From the NCBI RefSeq assembly GCF_031081985.1, contig NZ_JARWSK010000007.1, positions 124,001 to 188,000 of the forward strand: a stretch of 64,000 bases of DNA, written 5' to 3'. Source of the DNA: Komagataeibacter xylinus. GTDB lineage: Bacteria > Pseudomonadota > Alphaproteobacteria > Acetobacterales > Acetobacteraceae. The notes below the pieces were generated by a model. It was given only the letters and a program-made list of their open reading frames with translations, was not told the origin of the DNA and did no database searches. Positions 24,957-32,721 of the stretch are shown here, one piece after another (the stretch's first letter is position 1; every line of letters starts with the position of its first letter). Position numbers and translations under genes: made by a program.

Positions 24957-27830
24957 ATGTCCGAGTCAAAACCACAGGATCTCTATCGGGAGACGGTCTT
25001 CCTGCCGACGACCTCCTTCCCCATGCGTGGCAACCTGCCCCGGCGGGAACCCGAGATTCTGGCGGGGTGGGACGGCGAAAAGCTCGATGCGCGCCTGTTC
25101 GAGCAGGCGAAGGGGCGTGACGTGTTCATGCTTCATGATGGTCCGCCCTACGCCAACGGCCACCTGCATATCGGCCACGCGCTGAACAAGATCCTCAAGG
25201 ACGTGATCAACCGCGCCCACCGCATGGCGGGCTACGGCATCCATTACGTGCCCGGCTGGGACTGCCACGGCCTGCCGATCGAATGGAAGATCGAGGAAGA
25301 ATACCGCAAGCGCGGGCAGGACAAGGACAGCGTGCCCGTGCTGCAGTTCCGCGCCGAGTGCCGCGCCTATGCCCAGAAATGGCTCGACACGCAGGCTGCC
25401 GAGTTCCGCAGGCTGGGCGTGCAGGCGGAGTGGGCGAACCGCTACGCCACCATGGATTTCTCGTCAGAGGCGGCAATCGCGGGCGAGATCGGCAAGTTCC
25501 TGCTCAACGGCCTGCTGTATCGTGGCCTGCGCCCGGTCATGTGGAGCCCGGTTGAAAAGACCGCCCTGGCCGAGGCCGAGATCGAATACCGCGATCACGA
25601 GTCTACCGCCATCCACGTGGCCTTCCCCTTCGTGACCGACCCGACGCCTGCGAAGGCGCTCGAAGACGTGGGCGCCGTGATCTGGACCACCACGCCGTGG
25701 ACCATCCCCGCCAACCGCGCCATCGCTTACGGCCCCGACATCACCTATGCCGTGGTGCGGGTTGATGGCGTGAGCGAGAACGCGACCCTGGAGCCCGAAG
25801 CAAAGGTGCTGGTGGCCGAGGATCTGATCGCCCCGTTCTGCGAGGCTGCAGGCGTTACGGCCCACCACGTTCTCTACACCCTGCCGGGCAGTGCGCTGGA
25901 AGGCGCGATCTGCGCCCATCCGCTGCGCGGGCAGGGCTACGATTTTGACGTGCCGCTGCTGCCCGGCGAGCACGTGACGACCGAGGCGGGCACCGGCCTC
26001 GTGCACACAGCCCCCGCCCATGGCGAGGACGACTTCAACCTTGGCCGCGCCCATGGCCTGGAAATCACCGAACTGGTGATGGATGATGGCCGCTACGCCG
26101 ATTACGTGCCGCTCTTTGCCGGTGGGCATGTGTTCAAGGCCGCCGAGCCGGTGTGCCAGGCCCTGCTTGAGGCCATGCAGCGTGCCGTGAGTGCGGGCAC
26201 CGCGCCGTGCGGGCTGGTGGCGCGGGCGACGCTTGTGCATTCCTACCCGCATTCATGGCGCTCGCGCGCGCCGATCATCTTTCGCGCCACGCCGCAATGG
26301 TTCATTCGCATGGATGGCGAGGGCCACCTGCGCGACCGTGCGCTGGCAGCGCTTGAGAACGTGACCTTCGTGCCCGCGCAGGCGCGTAACCGCCTGACCT
26401 CTATGGTGGCAGGGCGGCCCGACTGGTGCATCAGCCGCCAGCGCGCCTGGGGCGTGCCGATTGCCGTGTTCGTGGAAAAGCGCACCGGCGAGGTGCTGCG
26501 CGATAAGGAGGTGATGGAGCGCGTTGTTGCCGCCTTCCGCGCTGAAGGGGCGGATGCGTGGTACAGCTCGCCTGCCTCGCGCTTCTTGGGCGAGGGCCGC
26601 AACCCCGATGATTACGAGCAGGTGTTCGACATCGTGGATGTGTGGTTCGAGAGTGGCTCGACCCATGCTTTCGTGCTCGGCCATGGCGACATGCCTTTCC
26701 CCGCCGACCTGTATCTTGAAGGCTCGGACCAGCATCGTGGCTGGTTCCAGTCCTCGCTGCTTGAAAGTGTCGGCACGCGCGGCGTAGCCCCTTACAAGGC
26801 GCTGGTGACCAACGGTTTCGTGCTTGATGAGCAGGGCCGCAAGATGTCGAAGTCGCTGGGCAACGTCATTGCGCCGCAGGATGTCAATGACAGCCTTGGC
26901 GCCGATATCCTGCGCCTGTGGGTCATGAACTCGGACACCAACGAGGACCTGCGCATCGGCAAGGAAATCCTCAAGCAGCAGGGCGAGCTTTACCGCCGCC
27001 TGCGCAACACGCTGCGCTGGCTGCTCGGTGCACTCGACGGCTTTACCGAGGCCGAGCGCGTGCCCTACGCCGAACTGCCCGAGCTTGAGCGCTGGGTGCT
27101 GCACCGCATGACCGAACTCGGTGGCCTCGTGGCCCGCGCGGTGGAAACGCATGAATGGGTGGGTGTTTACCCCGCGCTGCATGGCTTCTGCGCGGCTGAC
27201 CTCTCGGCCTTCTACTTCGACGTGCGCAAGGACACCATCTACTGCGATGGCCCGCACAGCCTCAAGCGCCGCGCGGCCCGCACCGTGCTCGACCACCTGC
27301 ATCGCAACCTGTGCGCGTGGCTGGCCCCGGTGCTGGTGTTTACGGCGGAGGAAGCCTGGCTGGCCCGCCCCGGCAATACCGAGAGCGTGCACCTGCAATC
27401 CTTTGCGGAACTGCCCACCGAGTGGAACGACCCCGAACTGGGCGAGCGCTGGGCCATGCTGCGCGCCGTGCGTCGCATCATCACCACCGAGATCGAGACC
27501 GCGCGGCGCGACGGGCTGGTCAAGTCCTCGCTGCAGGCAGCGCTTGAACTGCCCCTGTCGGAGGCGGAAGCCGCGCGGTTTGCGGGCGTGGACTGGGCGG
27601 AACTCAGCATTGTCTCGCAGGCGGATGTGACCGTGGTGGCGGGCAGCGGCTCGATCTATCTGGGCGAGGACGAGGCCCAGGAAGGCACACCCCACGGCAT
27701 TCCCACCATCAGCGTGGCCACGGGCCATAAATGCGCGCGCTGCTGGAAGGTGCTCGATGAAGTGGGGCGCGACGCCAACCACCCCGAACTGTGCCTGCGC
27801 TGTGTCGATGTGGTGCAGGGCAAGGCATAG
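24957..27830 (+). CDS. ileS: Isoleucyl-tRNA synthetase
   Basis: Charges tRNA-Ile. The 957-residue class I enzyme has the HIGH signature in NGHLHIGHALNK, the editing (CP1) domain with TTPWTIPANRA, the KMSKS loop GRKMSKSLGN, the anticodon-binding domain and a C-terminal zinc finger (CARCWK and CLRC), so it is the bacterial type. The ATG (MSESKPQDLYRE) follows ribF after 96 bases; lspA follows after 5 bases. Confidence 0.98.
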   Translation: MSESKPQDLYRETVFLPTTSFPMRGNLPRREPEILAGWDGEKLDARLFEQAKGRDVFMLHDGPPYANGHLHIGHALNKILKDVINRAHRMAGYGIHYVPGWDCHGLPIEWKIEEEYRKRGQDKDSVPVLQFRAECRAYAQKWLDTQAAEFRRLGVQAEWANRYATMDFSSEAAIAGEIGKFLLNGLLYRGLRPVMWSPVEKTALAEAEIEYRDHESTAIHVAFPFVTDPTPAKALEDVGAVIWTTTPWTIPANRAIAYGPDITYAVVRVDGVSENATLEPEAKVLVAEDLIAPFCEAAGVTAHHVLYTLPGSALEGAICAHPLRGQGYDFDVPLLPGEHVTTEAGTGLVHTAPAHGEDDFNLGRAHGLEITELVMDDGRYADYVPLFAGGHVFKAAEPVCQALLEAMQRAVSAGTAPCGLVARATLVHSYPHSWRSRAPIIFRATPQWFIRMDGEGHLRDRALAALENVTFVPAQARNRLTSMVAGRPDWCISRQRAWGVPIAVFVEKRTGEVLRDKEVMERVVAAFRAEGADAWYSSPASRFLGEGRNPDDYEQVFDIVDVWFESGSTHAFVLGHGDMPFPADLYLEGSDQHRGWFQSSLLESVGTRGVAPYKALVTNGFVLDEQGRKMSKSLGNVIAPQDVNDSLGADILRLWVMNSDTNEDLRIGKEILKQQGELYRRLRNTLRWLLGALDGFTEAERVPYAELPELERWVLHRMTELGGLVARAVETHEWVGVYPALHGFCAADLSAFYFDVRKDTIYCDGPHSLKRRAARTVLDHLHRNLCAWLAPVLVFTAEEAWLARPGNTESVHLQSFAELPTEWNDPELGERWAMLRAVRRIITTEIETARRDGLVKSSLQAALELPLSEAEAARFAGVDWAELSIVSQADVTVVAGSGSIYLGEDEAQEGTPHGIPTISVATGHKCARCWKVLDEVGRDANHPELCLRCVDVVQGKA

Positions 27831-27835
27831 CCGCG

Positions 27836-28309
27836 ATGAACAACCGCGTTCTGGGTGCTGGCTGCCTGCTCGGCGCGCTGGTGGCCGATCAGGCCAGCAA
27901 ATACTGGGTCCTCAACATCTACGACCTGCCGGTGCGTGAAAGCGTGCCGGTGCTGCCCGGCCTGAACCTGACCATGGTGTGGAACCACGCCATCACCTTT
28001 GGCATGCTGGGGGGCGCGGGGGCTGCTGGCCGCATCATTTTCTCGGTCGCAGCCCTGCTGATCGTGGCGGGACTGGGCGTATGGATGGCGCGCACCCGGC
28101 GGCACTGGGTGGCGGTGGCGCTGGGCATGGTCATGGGGGGGGCGATTGGCAACGTGATCGACCGGCTGCGCTTTGGCGCGGTGGTCGATTTCATCCATCT
28201 GCACGCCCATGGCTGGTCATGGCCGGTGTTCAACATCGCCGATGCGCTGATAGATTGTGGCGTTGCGATCCTGATTATCGACAACCTGCGTGATCGCGAT
28301 GCAAACTAG
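27836..28309 (+). CDS. lspA: Lipoprotein signal peptidase
   Basis: An inner-membrane aspartyl protease that removes signal peptides from prolipoproteins. The 157-residue protein has four hydrophobic segments and the catalytic aspartates D109 (GNVIDRLRFG) and D136 (FNIADALID). The family N-x-G-x-x-FG motif reads NHAITFG here, a variant with Ala in place of Gly. It starts 5 bases after ileS and precedes a predicted lipoprotein, which is one of its likely substrates. Confidence 0.95.
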   Translation: MNNRVLGAGCLLGALVADQASKYWVLNIYDLPVRESVPVLPGLNLTMVWNHAITFGMLGGAGAAGRIIFSVAALLIVAGLGVWMARTRRHWVAVALGMVMGGAIGNVIDRLRFGAVVDFIHLHAHGWSWPVFNIADALIDCGVAILIIDNLRDRDAN

Positions 28310-28367
28310 GTCGGGCGCGGCGCGCACATGCTTGCCGAACCGTTCCACTCACGGTAATAGGCGAGAT

Positions 28368-28892
28368 ATGGCGATTTCAGCTCTCAGACCCCTTTCATGT
28401 GCATTGCTTGTGTCGAGTGGCTTCATGCTCTCGGGGTGCACGGGTGCCGATGTTTCGCGCGCTTTCGGGCTCGAGCGCAGCCTGCCCGACGAATACACCG
28501 TCACCACCCGCGCGCCCCTGTCCATGCCGCCATCGGATGAACTCGGCGCGCCCAACAGCAATGCGGTCCAGCGCGCGCAGGACACCAACCCGCGCATGCA
28601 GGCGCTTGAAACCCTCTCGCCCAACGTGGCGCTGCAGGGGGCTGATGGCACGGACAGCGCAGGGCAGACCGCCCTTGTGGGTCAGGCGCAGGAAGCCGCG
28701 AACGAGCCCGACAAGGGCGAGATGGGCCGGGCTGACACCAGCTTTGTGGACAAGCTGATGTTCTGGCATGGTGGCGGGGCGGGGAACCTGGTCAATGGCA
28801 AGGCGGAAAACGCCCGCCTGCGCGAGGATTCGGCCCTTGGCCGCAACCTGACCCAGGGGGCTACGCCCACCGTCAGCGGCCCGGCCAAATAA
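28368..28892 (+). CDS. BamF-like lipoprotein (DUF3035)
   Basis: A 174-residue lipoprotein with lipobox LSGC after a signal peptide (LSCALLVSSGFMLSGC). Close to the lipidated Cys is SLPDEYTVTTRAPLSMPP, matching the R-x-x-PDE(F/Y) motif of DUF3035 proteins. A DUF3035 protein was described as BamF of the outer-membrane protein assembly complex in Caulobacter (established for that organism). A low-complexity middle and an acidic/Gly C-terminus follow. It lies downstream of lspA and upstream of mutL. Function by homology only. Confidence 0.82.
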   Translation: MAISALRPLSCALLVSSGFMLSGCTGADVSRAFGLERSLPDEYTVTTRAPLSMPPSDELGAPNSNAVQRAQDTNPRMQALETLSPNVALQGADGTDSAGQTALVGQAQEAANEPDKGEMGRADTSFVDKLMFWHGGGAGNLVNGKAENARLREDSALGRNLTQGATPTVSGPAK

Positions 28893-28896
28893 GAGA

Positions 28897-28950
28897 TTTC
28901 CAGCTGCCGTTTTTTTAAAAAGCGGCACGCGCTGAAGTTTTTTGAAATGG
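28897..28950 (-). repeat. Double-hairpin intergenic element, copy D (partial)
   Basis: A degenerate copy in the reverse orientation, just after the BamF-like gene. TGCCG and CGGCA pair around TTTTTTTAAAAAG (28904-28926), followed by GCTGAAGTTTTTTGAAA, which matches the hairpin-spacer region of the reverse-orientation copies E and F. The outer edges are not clear. It may serve as the terminator of the lspA-bamF unit. Confidence 0.5.
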
Positions 28951-29072
28951 CGCCACCGGCAACGTCCCTTATGGTTACGGGATGTTTGCTGGAGGGGCTT
29001 TTCTGGCCGCCCCATGCGGGCTGGCCCGCACGGGTGCGGCATCCGCGTATTCCACAACCCCGGTTTATCCGC

Positions 29073-30938
29073 ATGAACACGTCTTCCACGCCTGAATTGC
29101 CGGTTATCCGTCGCCTGTCAGAGCAGGTGGTCAATCGTATTGCCGCGGGCGAGGTGATCGAGCGCCCGGCCGCAGCCCTGAAGGAACTGGTTGAAAACGC
29201 GCTGGATTCGGGGGCAAGGCGCATCGGCATCCGCCTCGACCGGGGCGGGATCGACCGCATCGAAGTGACTGATGATGGCTGCGGCATGTCGCCCGATGAT
29301 CTGTGCCTGGCTGTGGAGCGGCACTGCACCTCCAAACTGCGTGACGAGACGCTGGTGCGCATTTCCACCCTTGGTTTCAGGGGCGAGGCGCTGCCCTCCA
29401 TTGGCGCTGCGGCGCGGCTTACGGTCATGTCGCGGCAACGTGGAGCGGATTCGGCATGGTCGATCCGTGTGGAAGGGGGGGCTGTGGGCCAGCCTGAACC
29501 CTGTGCTGGGCCTGCGGGTACCCGCGTGCTGGTGGAAGACCTGTTCTTTGCCACGCCCGCGCGGCGCAAATTCCTCAAGAGCCCGCGTGTCGAATCCAGC
29601 CATGCCGAGAACGTGGTGCGCAGGCTGGCGCTATCTGCCCCGCATGTGGCGTTCCGGCTGGAATTCGACCAGCGCGTGGTCCTTGACCTGCCCGCGCAGG
29701 ACCGGGCCGCCCGCGTCGCGGCCATTCTCGAGGCCGGTCAGGCCGATGGCCTGTTATTGGTTGAAGGTCAGCGTGGCGACCTGAAGCTGAGCGGCTATAT
29801 CTGCGCGCCCTCGGTGCACCGGGCCACGGCCAACGGGCAGATGCTGCTGGTCAACGGGCGGCCCGTGGTCGATCCCGTGCTGCGCACGGCGGTGCGCGTG
29901 GCCTATCGCAACGTGATGGAGCACGGGCGGCATGCGGTGGTGGCGCTGTCGCTTGAAATTCCGCCCGAGCAGGTGGACGTGAACGTGCACCCCGCCAAGA
30001 CCGAACTGCGCTATGCCGACTCGGCTGCAGTGCGGGCGCTGGTCATTGGCACGCTGGGGCGGGTTCTGGGCACCGGGGCGGGTATTGCGGGCGTGCGGCC
30101 CGACCTGCTCCAGTCGCGCGGGCCATCCTCCGCCCGCATCTGGTACCCGCCCGAGCGTGGGAATGACGCGGCGGACCTGTCCACCCGCATGGCAGCGCCA
30201 TTGGTGCCTACCCCGCAGGCCGATCCGGGCCTGCCTCCCGGTTTTGCCGAGTCGTCGCTGCCGCTCGCGGCCCTGCCCGCCGCCCGCAAGGCGGTGCCTG
30301 ACGCCGTGCTTGAGCATACGGACACCACGGCCGCCATGGCGCATCCGCTGGGGGCGGCGGTGGCGCAGGTGCTGGGCACCTATATCCTGTCACAGACGGC
30401 GGATGGCGCGCTGGTGCTGGTGGACCAGCATGCCGCCCATGAGCGCCTGACGCATGAGCTCCTGCGCGCGCAGTATCTGGGCGGCGAGATCCGCGCCCAG
30501 CGACTCCTGCTGCCCGAGGTGGTGGACCTGCCCGCCCGGCAGGTGGACGTGCTGCTGCCTTTCGCGCCCGCGCTGGCGCGGCTGGGCATCGAGATCGAAC
30601 CCTTTGGCGGCACGGCGGTGCTGGTGCGCGCCCTGCCTGCGCTGCTGGGCAAGGAAAACCCGGCTTCCATGCTGCGCGACTTGGCCGAGGAACTGGAGGC
30701 GGACGAGCTTTCCACCCCCGCCCAGGCCGATGCGCTGGACAGCCGCATGGATGCGATCATTGCCCGCATGGCCTGCCATGGCAGTGTGCGGGCGGGCCGC
30801 AGGCTCACACACGAGGAAATGAACGCCCTGCTGCGCGACATGGAACGCACCCCGCGCGCGGGCACCTGCTCGCATGGCCGCCCCACCTGGCTGAAGCTGG
30901 AAAAGGCCGATCTTGAGCGGATGTTCGGCCGCCGCTAG
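29073..30938 (+). CDS. mutL: DNA mismatch repair protein MutL
   Basis: A GHKL ATPase that couples MutS recognition to strand incision. The N-terminal part has KELVENALDSGA, DDGCGM and GFRGEALPSIG; the C-terminal dimerisation domain carries DQHAAHERLTHE, an exact DQHA-x2-E-x4-E endonuclease motif, with ACHGSVRAGRRL and CSHGRPTW. So this MutL is of the nicking type used by bacteria without MutH. From the chosen ATG it has 621 residues. The BamF-like gene lies upstream beyond repeat copy D. Confidence 0.97.
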   Translation: MNTSSTPELPVIRRLSEQVVNRIAAGEVIERPAAALKELVENALDSGARRIGIRLDRGGIDRIEVTDDGCGMSPDDLCLAVERHCTSKLRDETLVRISTLGFRGEALPSIGAAARLTVMSRQRGADSAWSIRVEGGAVGQPEPCAGPAGTRVLVEDLFFATPARRKFLKSPRVESSHAENVVRRLALSAPHVAFRLEFDQRVVLDLPAQDRAARVAAILEAGQADGLLLVEGQRGDLKLSGYICAPSVHRATANGQMLLVNGRPVVDPVLRTAVRVAYRNVMEHGRHAVVALSLEIPPEQVDVNVHPAKTELRYADSAAVRALVIGTLGRVLGTGAGIAGVRPDLLQSRGPSSARIWYPPERGNDAADLSTRMAAPLVPTPQADPGLPPGFAESSLPLAALPAARKAVPDAVLEHTDTTAAMAHPLGAAVAQVLGTYILSQTADGALVLVDQHAAHERLTHELLRAQYLGGEIRAQRLLLPEVVDLPARQVDVLLPFAPALARLGIEIEPFGGTAVLVRALPALLGKENPASMLRDLAEELEADELSTPAQADALDSRMDAIIARMACHGSVRAGRRLTHEEMNALLRDMERTPRAGTCSHGRPTWLKLEKADLERMFGRR

Positions 30939-31072
30939 GCCGCGCAACAGGGCCTGCAAGCACAGGGGCAGGGGTGTGGCGGCGGCAGGCATGCCGGGGT
31001 TCCTCGGCATAATGTGAGCGGGGCGTGGCTGGATTCTCTCCATCCAACGCTCCTAGGGTCAGCGCATCATTC

Positions 31073-32608
31073 ATGGATGATGTGAGACCGAATGTGCATC
31101 CGATCCTGCTCTCCCTAGTTACGTATCTGCCCCTTGTGGGGGCTGCGGCCATCCTGCTCACGCGCGGCACGGCCCAGAGTATCGAGACCGCCGCGCGCTG
31201 GGTGGCGTTGTGGACCAGCAGCATCGTGTTCGTGCTGGCTGTTGTCATGTGGGCGCAGTTCAACCCCGCAAGGCCCGGCATCCAGTTCGAGCAGCAGGTG
31301 GGCTGGGCCAGTGGCGCGGGCATGTCCTACCATGTGGGGGTTGATGGCATCAGCCTCATGTTCGTGCTGCTCTCCGCCTTCCTCACGCCGCTGGCCATCA
31401 TTGGCGGGTGGCGGCAGGTCACGGGGCGGGTGCGTGACTACATGGTGGCCATGCTGGTGCTGGAAACCACGCTGATCGGCCTGTTCTCGGCGCTCGATCT
31501 GGTGCTGTTCTATGTGTTCTATGAAGCAACGCTGCTGCCCGCCAGCCTCATGATTGGCGTATGGGGCGGCCCGCGCCGGGTCTGGGCCTCGCTGCAGTTC
31601 TTCCTGTTCACCTTTGGCGGCTCGCTGTTCATGCTGCTGGCACTGCTGGCCATGTGGAACGCCACCGGCACCACCGACATCGTGGCCCTGCAGCATCACG
31701 GTTTTGGCCACGGCATGCAGTGCTGGCTGCTGGCGGGCTTCATCATCGCCTTTGGCGTCAAGCTGCCGCTCTTCCCGCTGCATGCCTGGCTGCCCGATGC
31801 CTATACGGAGGCACCGACCCCGGCCTCGGTCATGCTCTCTGGCGTGCTGTCAAAGGCGGGGGCATACGGGCTGCTGCGCTTTGGGGTGATGATGTTCCCC
31901 GATGCGGCGCGGCTGTTCGCCCCCGTGGTGCTGACGCTGGGGGTGATTGCGGTGATCTATGCCGCCATCATCGCCCTGGCGCAGACCGATATGAAGCGCG
32001 TGATCGCCTATTCCTCGTTCTCGCATATGGGGGTGATCGCCATCGGGCTGTTTACGCTCACGCCTGAGGGGATTGATGGTGCGATTTTCCAGATGCTGTC
32101 GCATGGCATCGTGATTGCAGCGCTGTTCTTCTGTGTCTCTGCCGTGTCTTGGCGGGCGGAAACGCGCGAGATCAGCGCATTCTCAGGTGTTGCCCACAAG
32201 ATGCCGGTGCTGGCTACGCTGGCCATGCTGTTTGTCATGGCCAATATCGGCCTGCCGGGCACAGGGGCGTTCGTGGGTGAGTTCCTGGTCATGGTCGGCG
32301 CGCTGCATGTCTCGTTCTGGCTGGCCTTCCTCGGCGGCACGAGCATGATCCTGGGGGCGGTCTATATGCTGGTGCTCTACCGCCGCGTGCTGTTTGGCGC
32401 GGATCGGGGTGGCATCGTGGCACTGCTGCGCGACCTGACCGGGCAGGAACTGGCCGTGCTGGTACCGCTGGCGATCGTTACGGTGTGGATGGGGGTGCAT
32501 CCCAACTCGTTCCTGCGCGTGTTCGACCCCGCCGTGACCTACCTGCTGCACCCGCTGGCTACCGTGGCGGCAGTCGAGCCCACGCAGATCACGCATGTGG
32601 CAGGATAA
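31073..32608 (+). CDS. nuoM: NADH-quinone oxidoreductase subunit M (NuoM), isolated gene
   Basis: An antiporter-like membrane subunit of respiratory complex I. From the chosen ATG it is 511 residues, close to E. coli NuoM (509), with about 14 hydrophobic helices. The key charged residues are kept: Glu151 in FYVFYEATLLP and Lys230 in GVKLPLFPLHAWLPDAY, matching E. coli E144 and K234 in position and motif. No other nuo gene is in the window: mutL lies 134 bases upstream and parE is convergent. Either it is a second, solitary NuoM or the complex I genes here are scattered. A relation to Mrp-type antiporters is possible but the motifs favour NuoM. Confidence 0.9.
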   Translation: MDDVRPNVHPILLSLVTYLPLVGAAAILLTRGTAQSIETAARWVALWTSSIVFVLAVVMWAQFNPARPGIQFEQQVGWASGAGMSYHVGVDGISLMFVLLSAFLTPLAIIGGWRQVTGRVRDYMVAMLVLETTLIGLFSALDLVLFYVFYEATLLPASLMIGVWGGPRRVWASLQFFLFTFGGSLFMLLALLAMWNATGTTDIVALQHHGFGHGMQCWLLAGFIIAFGVKLPLFPLHAWLPDAYTEAPTPASVMLSGVLSKAGAYGLLRFGVMMFPDAARLFAPVVLTLGVIAVIYAAIIALAQTDMKRVIAYSSFSHMGVIAIGLFTLTPEGIDGAIFQMLSHGIVIAALFFCVSAVSWRAETREISAFSGVAHKMPVLATLAMLFVMANIGLPGTGAFVGEFLVMVGALHVSFWLAFLGGTSMILGAVYMLVLYRRVLFGADRGGIVALLRDLTGQELAVLVPLAIVTVWMGVHPNSFLRVFDPAVTYLLHPLATVAAVEPTQITHVAG

Positions 32609-32682
32609 AGGTTTTGGGCGCCGCCTTTTTTAAGGCGGCGCTCTTCTGAAGCTTTTGAAAAAAGCTTTACCAAAAACGTCTG
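32607..32682 (-). repeat. Double-hairpin intergenic element, copy E
   Basis: Reverse orientation. AAGGTTTTGGGCGCCGCC at one edge and AAGCTTTACCAAAAACGTCT at the other. The first hairpin pairs CGCCGCCTT with AAGGCGGCG; the second pairs AAGCTTTT with AAAAGCTT. It overlaps the nuoM stop by two bases and lies between convergent nuoM and parE. Confidence 0.85.
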
Positions 32683-32691
32683 TTTTTAAAG

Positions 32692-32721
32692 CCCGGCCCT
32701 CATCTGGAGGCCGGGTTTTTT
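32692..32721 (+). terminator. Intrinsic terminator of nuoM
   Basis: CCCGGCC (32692-32698) pairs with GGCCGGG (32709-32715) around a 10-base loop and is followed by six T that run into the parE stop codon on the other strand. It follows repeat copy E, giving three hairpins in tandem at this convergent junction. Confidence 0.88.

Noticed and set aside
26253-27782. Open frame of about 509 codons opposite ileS
   Set aside because: It lies entirely over ileS catalytic motifs, has no ribosome site and no family features.
31073-32608. Calling the nuoM-like gene an Mrp antiporter or DabB subunit
   Set aside because: No mrp genes or DabA-type partner adjoin it, and the conserved Glu and Lys positions fit NuoM best.
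32607-32682. Treating the hairpin repeats only as ordinary terminators
   Set aside because: Sequence outside the stems (edges and spacer) is shared between copies, which plain terminators would not show.
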